A DNA stretch of 64,000 nucleotides from Alopecurus myosuroides (Eukaryota > Streptophyta > Magnoliopsida > Poales > Poaceae): positions 136,442,682-136,506,681 of the forward strand of contig CM054062.1 of assembly GCA_028641055.1 (NCBI GenBank), written 5' to 3'. The translations under genes were made by a program, and so were the position numbers. A model generated the notes under the pieces. That model saw only the letters and a list, made by a program, of their open reading frames with translations, did no database searches and had not been told where the DNA came from. Below are positions 54,679-64,000 of this stretch, piece after piece. Numbering within the stretch: the first letter of the stretch is position 1; each line of letters starts with the position of its first letter.

Positions 54679-55870
54679 TCACCTGAGGCCCTATTTAAGT
54701 TATGTGTGAACACTTCGCAAAATCGATTACATCTAAACCAATCGGAAACCTAGCTAATTCTCAATCTGAAAAACCATACTCTAAACAATGTCTTAGATGT
54801 GATATATGAGGAGGCTTTGAGAGTATTTTGGAAAGCTTAATAGGTTGTCCTAAACCAACTCTATCTATATGATGGATTGTGTTTTATATTTCTACTTTGG
54901 TTTTGTATATTTTATTGGCTAAAATTTGATTTGTGTTAGCCCACTCAATATCTTTGTTTAATATGTGAGGACATGTTTGCTGAATTAGGGAAGTGATGGT
55001 GAATAACAGCTCTTGAAGATGTCAATTTGCGCAGTAACTGACATCATAATCCTAAGTATAGATGAAATGGTAACAAAATATGGGAGCTCAATAAAACAGG
55101 GAAGACACTTGGTTGTCTATTCATTATTTTTGTAGTGCTGGAGACTTCAATATTATTACAAACTCTATTACCTGTGATTTCGTCCATTGCTTAAATGAGC
55201 TATCTTCGGACTTGTTTTGGGAATTCTCTTGTCTTGACTCAAGAGACTTATTTTCTAGATTCAATGTGAATAACCTTGCTCGTCTTATAGATATTTATCA
55301 TGGATATTTCTCTAATTATGAGGGCAAGGATATACAAGATAACCTTGAACTATTCCTTATTCATATAGAGAATTGAAGACCTTAGGGATTGTCTCCAGGC
55401 AGACATTGTTTCCTCAAAATATGTATGGACTCTTCCTATTGCACACCTGTCGTGACTGTCAATGCATCCATACATCTTTTATTTAGTATCCTTCCCCACA
55501 TTCACATTCACTCTATCATTTCTCACCAACACTCTCGATCCATCACATCTCCCCTTACCGCATCGCTATTCTAGTGTTGTGGCACCTATGAGTCACCGCA
55601 ACACTATTTGAACTGCAGTTGCAACTCATCGAGCTTCCATGTTCCCAACTCTCCTCTAGCATTGTGTGGCTTGTTACGTTCGTAGTTCTACGACATCAGG
55701 ACCGACACCCACAATGCAGAGGCCAGAAGCTCTCGTGTCGACACCATCGCACACTTGGGCAAGTTCTCGCGGGTCACCAATAACTACGGGGAGGTCAAGA
55801 ACTCTTGTGCCACTCCCATGCCACGTGTCCATGCATCGATTCTAGGGATCGCCTGGGACGCGTGCCACAC
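54679..55870. other. Unassigned flank with transposase fragment
   Basis: This region is not LTR-like. Apart from the hAT-type fragment at 55113-55376, the left part (54679-55110) shows nothing recognisable. The right part (55380-55870) is GC-richer with short frames such as 55755-55870 (GKFSRVTNNYGEVKNSC) that I cannot assign. The last five bases before 55871 (cacac) may be the left TSD of the next element. Confidence 0.4.
55113..55376 (+). pseudogene. hAT-like transposase / TTF-type zinc-finger protein fragment
   Basis: The 87-codon frame contains CDFVHCLNELSSDLF, EFSCLDSRDLFSRFN, LARLIDIYHGYFSNYE and NLELFLIHIEN. The series E-L-x-x-R/S-F, SCLxPxxSFSxF, LxRLxxxYxxDFS and a closing L-x-x-Y/F-I-x-x-V/I matches the middle of plant hAT-derived DUF4371 / ZMYM1-type proteins, between the catalytic core and the C-terminal dimerisation segment. 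Neither the N-terminal TTF zinc finger nor the hATC dimerisation region is visible nearby. This looks like a relic of a DNA transposon or of a domesticated gene. Confidence 0.6.
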
Positions 55871-57273
55871 TGTGACGCCCCGGGATCGGGCACTATGCAG
55901 ATTTCGGCATTTCCACCCAAATCCGCATAATAACCGATTTCAGGTTGCCACTTGTGATAACATTACAACAGTTCACGAATATTCCGCAACAACAACAGAG
56001 GAGGTATATACAAGACGACTCAAACGAGTCAAGGATACAACTGATACAATACAAAGATCCAAATAACAGCGGAAGAAACAACATAGTGTCCGGCTACGGA
56101 CAAGATACAAATTGGACTAAGAGTCCTGAAGATAACCGATGGCGTCCAATCCCTGCCCAGGCCAAGCCGGCGGGATTCCCAAGCTAACGTCGTCAGACTT
56201 CAAACTTGTTGACTGCAATGTGGAATATGCAGCCACGAAATGGATTCGTGGGTCAGTACGGTTAAGTACTGGCAAGTGGATAACCCATACTCACAAGATA
56301 CCAGCGTAACCAATCATCACAAGATACAAATACTTTGGGTACAACGGAAAGGAAGGGATTATTGCAAATAAGCGGCAGCGGGCTCGACGACGTACTCGCC
56401 ATGGACGACCGTGGCAGGAGACGGCGAAGGTGCGGCGGGCACGGTGCCTCCCCGAGCCAGCCGATGTCGAGTGGAGGAAGCCGGGAGTGCCCTGGTTCCA
56501 TTCCCGCAGAAACCAGGGCCCGCCATCAACCACCGCGCCCGCGCCATGGAGTTCCATCTCCGGCCATGGCACAGCTTCATGGAATTCAGAAAGAGGAGCA
56601 GAAATACAGAGAGAAAAAGGAGGAAGAAGAGAGGGGGCGGCGGCTAGGAGGAGGAGAGGGAGGAGAGATGGCCTAGGGTTAGGGTTGGAGGGGGAAGGGG
56701 AGCTATAAGGTGGGGGGGAGCAGGTGGAGGTGCACATGGGGGAAGCTCGAATTCCCCTTCATGTCCCTGTTCCGTACGAAGAAGAAGGGTACCAGGGGGG
56801 TGTTGGGCTGGATCGAGTGGGCTGGCCCAACTGCCTCTCCCTCTCAGCTTTTTTTTGTTTGTTTTTTTTTGTAGGAAAGGGAAAAAGAGGAATAGAATAG
56901 GATTTTGGGGTTTTATTTTATGCAATAATTTTTATTGAATTTCAAAACAGTAAGAACAAAGGTATGTGTGCTTATTTCCAAAATTTTGAAATTGCCAAAA
57001 TGATTTGAAATTGCTATTTTAATTTCAATTAGTGTTTCATAAAGAAATGATTTTTGTAATAACCAAGCAAAATTAATTCCAATCAACTTATATTGAAAAA
57101 CAATTTGAGTTTGAAAACCACAGGTGCATTGTTTGAAAAGTTTTAATTGGATTTGAATTTTTTTTTGTTTTTGAATTGGTTTGCAAACAATGTGCAGATG
57201 ATGCATGTGATGCAATGCCAAAAAAAGAAAACAACCAATTTTCTAGATTAGGGAAAACACCCCAGGTGTTACA
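55871..57273 (-). mobile_element. 3' LTR of minus-strand short-core LTR element
   Basis: Read on the minus strand it starts TGTAACACCTGGGG (57273) and ends CGGGGCGTCACA (55871). The copy at 57774 is the other LTR. The start can form a hairpin (aacacc/ggtgtt). A GC-rich promoter-like block lies at 56390-56870. On the minus strand cttccgctgt is at 56066-56075, 195 bases from the LTR end. ORFs such as 56291-56737 are low-complexity and not conserved in frame between the copies. Confidence 0.85.
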
Positions 57274-57773
57274 GACGACACCACTAACAAGGGACTGCGC
57301 CCTCGCAATCCACCCCCTAACCCGGAAGGGGAAAGAAGTCCGACTATCGATTCTTCATGCTTCCAGTTGATCTCCTCGACACCACTAACAAGGGCTTCTC
57401 GACACCACTAACAAGGGGATCTTGCTCGGGCTGATGACGATGTTCTTCCACCAGGAATCTTCCGATGATCGAACCTATTAGGTTAAAGGCTCAGAAAACG
57501 TCCACCCACGTAGGATCCTAACACTTTGAAAGATAGACAAGGGGGGGAGACTCCAAAACAAATAAGATGGGAGGGGAAATAGAATAGAGATAAGGAGAAA
57601 ACAAGAATCCTATTGAGATGTTTCCAAAACAGATCTTTGCACAAATAGTTTTTGACACTCTAGAAACAACGACCGTTAGCGAAGTTATCCTACAGGCTTT
57701 GTGGACCCGTTGCTTCGATAACCTTTCGTATCGAAACAACTTTGGGAATCGGGAACCAGGCTCTGATACCATT
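57274..57773 (-). other. Short internal region (500 bp) of minus-strand LTR element
   Basis: The primer site is at the right, with ggctctgatacca at 57759-57771 being the reverse complement of tggtatcagagcc. No coding sequence is present. The motif cgacaccactaacaaggg occurs three times (57276-57293, 57377-57394 and 57401-57418). The first copy lies at the 3' LTR boundary where the polypurine tract should be. The internal region is therefore either strongly deleted or that of a TRIM-like derivative. Confidence 0.8.
57759..57771 (-). other. Primer binding site (tRNA-Met type), minus strand
   Basis: On the minus strand tggtatcagagcc lies 2 bases after the LTR end at 57774. This fixes the element's orientation. 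Confidence 0.9.
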
Positions 57774-58574
57774 TGTGACGCCCCGGGATCGGGCACTATG
57801 CAGATTTCGGCATTTCCACCCAAATCCGCATAATAACCGATTTCAGGTTGCCACTTGTGATAACATTACAACAGTTCACGAATATTCCGCAACAACAACA
57901 GAGGAGGTATATACAAGACGACTCAAACGAGTCAAGGATACAACTGATACAATACAAAGATCCAAATAACAGCGGAAGAAACAACATAATGTCCGGCTAC
58001 GGACAAGATACAAATTGGACTAAGAGTCCTGAAGATAACCGATGGCGTCCAATCCCTGCCCAGGCCAAGCCGGAGGGATTCCCAAGCTAACGTCGTCAGA
58101 CTTCAAACCTGTTGACTGCAATGTGGAATATGCAGCCACGAAATAGATTCGTGGGTCAGTACGGTTAAGTACTGGCAAGTGGATAACCCATACTCACAAG
58201 ATACCAGCGTAACCAATCATCACAAGATACAAATACTTTGGGTACAACGGAAAGGAAGGGATTATTGCAAAGAAGCGGCAGCGGGCTCGACGACGTACTC
58301 GCTATGGACGACCGTGGCGGGAGACGGCGAAGGTGCGGCGGGCACGGTGCCTCCCCGAGCCAGCCGATGTCGCGTGGAGGAAGCCGGGAGTGCCCTGGTT
58401 CCATTCCCGCAGAAACCAGGGCCCGCCATCAACCACCGCGCCCGCGCCATGGAGTTCCATCTCCGGCCATGGCACAGCTTCATGGAATTCAGAAAGAGGA
58501 GCAGAAATACAGAGAGAAAAAGGAGGAAGAAGAGAGGGGGGCGGCGGCTAGGAGGAGGAGAGGGAGGAGAGATG
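57774..58574 (-). mobile_element. 5' LTR of minus-strand element (interrupted)
   Basis: It corresponds to 55871-56670 of the other LTR with few substitutions and a small gain near 58535. It is cut at 58574 by a LARD LTR. In the intact copy the host sequence at this point reads agagatg, then gcctaggg, so the rest of this LTR should lie beyond the window. Confidence 0.85.
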
Positions 58575-61500
58575 TGTCACATCCCAATTTTGGAATACCT
58601 GATAACACAGTTGTTTTGCTAATTACTTGACAAATAAACTTTGGTTGTGTTTGTTTAAGTGCAACTAAACAAACTAATTATATAAACTTACATGGCTAAG
58701 AAATTGAAAACAAAATATTCAACATATTGTTCCAATGACCTTGGCAATATTTTCTAAAGTAAATGTTGATCAAAGAGTTTTCCTAAAACTATCTTATGAA
58801 TCTACTACTTGTTGAATATTATTCCAAGTTCTAAATTAAGAAAGAGGAGACACTTAATAAATTTCCCTAAAAGATTATCAGGAAATAGAGGCATTCTTAG
58901 ATGCTTCACCAAAATCCTATCAAATGTTTTTCCAACCTTACAAGCTTAAAAACAAAAGTATTGGAGAGCATTGACTTGCTATCCCTAGTCACATAAATAT
59001 TTTGGCAAACCATTGTTAAAGAAAAGCCAAGTGCTTTATTAATTTGAGTTTCACATGTTTCTAGAAACAGAAAACTAAAACAAGTTACTATTGGAAACTT
59101 TCTTCAAATGAGCTGAAATTAATACCATTGCTTCCTTATATCAAATAAGGAACACACACAAGAGGAGACCAAAAATTGAATCCATTAAAGCCCTGAAAAC
59201 ATGAGTTTTCTCCATAGCAACAATTGGAATTTTGAACAAGTTTGTTCTACAAAAGTTTTCCAAATGCCATGAAATAAATACCACATGCTCTATATCATAA
59301 ATAAGGATGAAAACCAAAAGGGAACAAGTTTTTGAATAATTTAAGTTGCCAAAAACCCCTGTTTTCTTGACAGCACCTTTTTGAAATTTGAACAAGTTTG
59401 TTCTATAAAGTAATTCTAAATGACTTGAATTTTCTACCACATAAGGAACACATCAAATAAGGAATGTGTGCCAAACAATATCATTTTTGGAAACTCCTAA
59501 GTTGTCTAATAAATTCAATGTCCATTTATGTAAGAATTCAAATTTGAACAACTTTGAATTATAAAGTTTCTCCAATTGAGCCAATTTTCACATATGTTGT
59601 GCATCTATACTAATAAGAATTTTGGGCAAAAGGGTTTCAATTTTTGACTTTGTTTGCTTAGGGAAAACATCCTTTTTTAGAGAGGACAGGGACCTATTTG
59701 TAAATTGCCAGGGACTCTTTTGAAATCCGAGTCGTCTTCTATCTCTAGCCTCTCTGTAGATACAGAAGCCCTGCCCCCATTGCTTCGATTAGAAGGCTTC
59801 GAGGAGGATAAGAGGCCCCCCCATGTGCCTTGTCTGCTCCTTGCCTCCTCTATCTCCCCCCCCCCCCACGAGCTCCCTCTCTCTCTCTTCAAAAAAGCTC
59901 AAAACCGAACCCTAGCTTATATGCCCACCGTCGATTAGGCCGATAGAGACCACGCCGCCGGTCGCCATTGGCGCCATCGTCTCCGCCTCGTCGTTGTGGT
60001 GCTCGGTGCGAAGGGAATCGAGCCGAAGCGCCGCAGGGAGCCCGAGCCGTCCGTTTTTCCTCTCCGAGCCCGACGACTCCGGCGAGCCATTCCCGCCGCC
60101 TCGAGCTTTCTCCGCCCTAGCCGAGCGTCTCCGCGCGTTCATGGTAAGCAAGGGAACCTCCCCGTCGCTTTTCCCCTCTCCCTCTCGCCCTAAATCGCTA
60201 CCGTGTCGTGCGAGCTTTCCGGCCGACGCGCGCCGCCGTTTCCGCCGTCCTCCGGTGGCCTCCCAGGAAACGACGCTGCCACCACTTGGTTCCCCTCGCC
60301 GTAAGCATCTTGTAGGTGTTTTTATTTTGCAGATTGGTGGCCGGATTCGCTCGATTCGAGCTCGCCGGAGCAGTTCCCGCCGGCGGATGACGTTGCTATG
60401 ACGTCGTGATGACGCAGCCCCCCCTTGACCGCGCGCTAGCAGGTCAAACTGGCGCGTGGGCCTCGCCTGTGCCGCGTGGCTGCCCGCGTGGACGGCCTGG
60501 CCCGCGGGTCAGCGGCTACGGCTGGGATCTGCCGCGGTAGAAATCGTCCAAGCCGGCCCTATTAGCAGATCTGGCCCAACAACAATTGATTTTCCTTTTA
60601 ATTTTTACAGAAATGGTGCATGGTTACTTTTGGCTCAAAAAGGAAACCTAAAAGATGATTTTGACCAAGCCAAAATTTACAGTGGTATATAAACAAAATC
60701 GAAACCATCTCCAACTTGTAGATCTACAGTAGGATGTATAGTTTTGAAATGAAAAATGATTTGGCAACAGGTACCAGAAACACCAAAATGAGCACCATTT
60801 TTATTTCACAACTCAGAATGAAGTGAGGAAAATTGCATTGGAAAGACCTTGGAATTTCCTAACAGGATCAATTAACCTTGCTTCCAAATTCCTAATATTG
60901 TTGAAATGGCATGCATATTGGTAAAACTCCAGAGAGCACTTTGGTGATTTTTATAAAATTATTAAGAATGAATTTTGATGCAAACTCAATTGGATGGTCT
61001 TTTATATGTTTAGGTCTATCCAAAACTAGATGGGTTTAATTTTTAGAGCCTCATAGAAAATTTGGTGGACAGATCTTTAATTTGCATGTTTCTGCCATTT
61101 TGGCATTTTTAGGGAATTAATTTGTGTGAGTTATTTTTGTGTTGCAATATGGTTTTCTAGCATGTATAAGTTGTGTGAACTTGTTTTCTAAGGTTTACTT
61201 AGCTATTTTAGCATGTTAGATTGTGTGGACTTGAGTTGAGGAGAAATAGGATTTTTGTTAATAGCATATGCTTTTATCTCTAGTTTTATACTTGCATAGA
61301 ATTTTTGAGTGATTAATTTATGTGCAAGAACTTGGATTGTTGATTGAATCCAGTACCATGTTGGTACTTATTTTGTGTTGTTATCACCTCTGCTAGCTTG
61401 CATTTGAGTTGGTAGAAAATCATGAGTAGTTTTGTCATGACTATGAGAATGTTATGGAAAAATTCCCTCATGTGTGGAATTTTTTACATAAGCATTTGTG

Positions 61501-64000
61501 GTTGTGTAGCCACATATTTTTGTGTTGTATTCATAGGACCAGTAGCATTTTGATTATGTTTTTATGAGTACCTGATCCCAGTTTTCACTTGAGTGAAAAC
61601 AATAGCATGAGTAGCATTACCTTGCTTATTTTAGCACCCTATTATTTTCTACTAGTATGGTTATTGCACTAGATGCTAGTTTAGTATTTTGTTAATTTTT
61701 AGCAAGTGTGACCAGAGGCCTTGTGACCTCTTGATGCTTTGTTGTGCTAGTGGAACAACCACTGGTTTCATTGCATTTTTGGTGGAAACATTATTTCCCC
61801 CACACTAGATGTGTTTCTTTTATATAGTTCTCTAGTTAGTGAGTGCCTAGTATTTTTGCTTTGGGATTTTTAGTGCTAAATTAAAATGTGTATGCTTCTG
61901 TTTTTAAGTGGTTATAATCATGTGTGGCTTGCTAGGAAAAATCCATCTTTGGATTGTTGATTGATTCCTCTAGTAATGCCCCTTTTATTACCACTAGTAT
62001 GTAGGAGTTGCCTTGCAAATTGATGCATTGTTTTGTTAAAAGGGATATTTTTGTTATAGCAAGTATAGATGTTTTTCACTCCTGTTTTTATGACATGGAC
62101 CCTCTGGTTGTACTTCAATTAATGGATTGAAATTCATCCATTGATTCTTCATGTTTAAGTAGTACTAGTTTCCTTAGCAGTTTTTGTGTTAAATTATTTT
62201 TCCTGCCAACTTGTGTTGGGTAGATACTTGTGTATCCTTGCATGAGGGCATGTTTTCATTTCCCATTATGATAACATGGTTCCTTGTTTGCATTTTAGTA
62301 CTTTACTTATTATGCATGCTTGCATAGCAAACTTTTAGTAGAAACATGTCTATAGGATTCCTCCTTTTTAGTCATTGTTTCTATTGTTCTCACTATGAGA
62401 ATTGTGTGTTTTGTGATGAGTCTATTACCTTGTTACACTTGTGTAGGCTCACTGATTTGTAAAAGTAACTTTTGCAAATCATGTGTCTTATTTATTCTTG
62501 ATGTGAATTTAGGCTTAGTAGATTAGCTATCTTGTTCTTTTTGTGGTATGGTTGATAGACCCATTGCCATGATTATTTTTGTGCATGTTTTATATACTCT
62601 TAGTAGTCTCACCCTTGTGAAACTAAGTTTATTTTGGGTTTATAAATATCTTGGTATGAGAGTGGCACACCCACTGAATCCATGATATTGAGGTTGTGAG
62701 ATATATTCCTCCAACCTTAAGCTGTCTTATTGAATGGCATTTCTGCCAAGTGTGTTTGTTTGATTGTTTGCCTAAATTAATAATTGTGTGATTGGTTATT
62801 ATTAGATTTCCTTGCTATATGTATTGTTATGTATGGTTGCTTGCCTTGATTGGTTCTGAATGTGTGTCCTTTATTCTTTTTACGACGTTAGAAAACGAAG
62901 AGGAAGGAAGTGTCGTGAAGCTCTGTTTCAAGTTCCAGTCACTCCAAAACCAGGGACACAAGGAGATACCAGGCAAGCCATCCTGATGCTTGCTGATACA
63001 ATACTTATCATTATCTATCATGCATGTTTTACCTTTGAAGTTTTACAAAAACTTGGTTATCAAAACTATTTTTGATGTGGAATTTACTACTATACTATAT
63101 TATAGGTTACTATCATGCCAGTAGTTAAACTTGGTAATACCAAGCCCATAAGCCACCCTATGGTATTTATTACCATCAAATATACTAGTCCCTAAGTGGA
63201 CACCCTAAAATTCTGATTCTACAAAACAAAGGCTTTACGGAAAACTCGGAGAAAAGGCGGATCCTTGTTCTCCGGAGGAATGTGGAAGTGGTCATTTTTG
63301 AGAAAGTGGTGTTTTCAAAAATGACACATAACCTAGTCTTCGCCGGACAACCTTTACCGTACTGCCACCCTACCCCAACATGGGCACGGGGCTTAACTGG
63401 AAGTTTGTCCTTGTTAGTGTGTGTTCTATCTCAAACGCTATAAGGGACGGAATCCCTTGAACCGAATTGTTGTCAAGAGTTGAGACATAAAAAGTGTGGG
63501 ATTAATTTTCCCTCCGGTCGCATCAGTTGAGGCATCCTGGCTGGCAGGGATTAGCTCGGTGCCGGGGGTGACCGGTAAAACTCAACTGAGAGATAGACAC
63601 ATTCTAGCTTGAACATAGTGGATGGTTATGATCAGATACCTGATGTTTACATACTGTTGTTACAGTCCGTGATTGTTCACGGGAGGTGTACTGGATCTGG
63701 TGGATGTGTACACCTCTGCAGAGTATAACTTTTTCGAAGAAGCCGCGTCCTCGGATATGGACAGTTGAATGGCCATGTAGCTAGCATTGTGTCAATGTTT
63801 TCAAAAAGGAAGTTTTTGAAAAGAGAATTTTGGACAGGAAGTGTTTGAACTTGTGAAGTTCGGAAAGGAATGGAAACTTATACCGTGGAGGTATCGTTGA
63901 TGATAAAAAGCCAGATGCTGATATACAAAACAAAATGTTTTGCAAAGAAAACCTTTTCTACTCTAAGCAAGAATTCTGGAAATTGATTCCAAGAAGTTTT
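58575..64000 (+). mobile_element. Third LARD-family LTR, truncated by window edge
   Basis: It starts TGTCACATCCC and is collinear with the LTRs at 30265 and 39991, at lower similarity (substitutions and small indels throughout). It has one instead of two gacaattaaac-type 20-bp units. The GC-rich block is at 59700-60570, with a C-run at about 59858-59868. A start codon stands directly at the donor-like site (atggtaagc, 60140-60148). The exon-like segment is at about 62889-62975. About 0.6 kb of the expected 6.1 kb LTR lies outside the window. The left flank agatg should recur after the element. Confidence 0.88.

Noticed and set aside
57276..57418. CRISPR-like array from the triple cgacaccactaacaaggg repeat
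   Set aside because: Only three copies with unequal spacing, in a plant retroelement core. There is no array structure.
55871..58574. Tandem gene duplication (identical ORFs in both copies)
   Set aside because: The repeats are LTRs flanking a tRNA-Met primer site on the minus strand. The ORFs are low-complexity and lie in the LTR promoter region.

Overview
The window looks like intergenic heterochromatin of a large-genome pooid grass (wheat, barley or oat relatives). This rests on Gypsy-type LTRs with a tRNA-Asp primer site, a BARE/Angela-like Copia LTR, a very-long-LTR non-coding element of the LARD type, and a grass LINE carrying plant ORF1/ORF2 domains. I see no convincing host gene, tRNA, rRNA or CRISPR array. 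Almost everything can be assigned to mobile elements, most nested in each other. Family names are tentative because no repeat library could be searched.

Layout. 1-5895: 3' end of a long-LTR element (family 1) with its 4.6 kb 3' LTR. 5896-9454: a degraded, probably Copia/Sirevirus-like element with a broken ORF (6771-8155), a polypurine cluster and a 3' LTR. 9455-10161, 14503-15465 and about 47166-47589: three pieces of one Gypsy 3' end ('Gypsy A'). Inside it lie a family-1 solo LTR in reverse orientation (10162-14502, TSD agctc) and a large block at 15466-47165. That block holds a complete non-autonomous Gypsy (15657-22952, TSD ccgga) and a LINE (24084-47113, 13-bp TSD). The LINE is split by a complete 15.8 kb LARD-like element (30265-46101, TSD tctag).

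47590-49428 is a BARE/Angela-like Copia LTR. 49711-54673 is a complete, young, non-autonomous Gypsy with 924-bp LTRs (TSD agtag) and two open reading frames. 54674-55870 is unique-looking sequence with a hAT-type transposase fragment. 55871-58574 is a minus-strand LTR element with only 501 bp between its LTRs. It is interrupted at 58575 by a third long LTR of the LARD family, which runs off the right edge.

Insertion order follows from nesting: Gypsy A is older than the family-1 solo LTR, the non-autonomous Gypsy and the LINE, and the LINE is older than the LARD. The elements do not form a pathway; non-autonomous members would depend on proteins of autonomous relatives elsewhere. The most unusual signals are a TTCCGCTGT-type motif at a fixed 195-197 nt from the 3' end of three different long-LTR families, a 21-nt phased A-tract array in the 924-bp LTRs, an ATG-next-to-splice-donor arrangement in the LARD LTR, and the opposed 4.5 kb family-1 LTRs.
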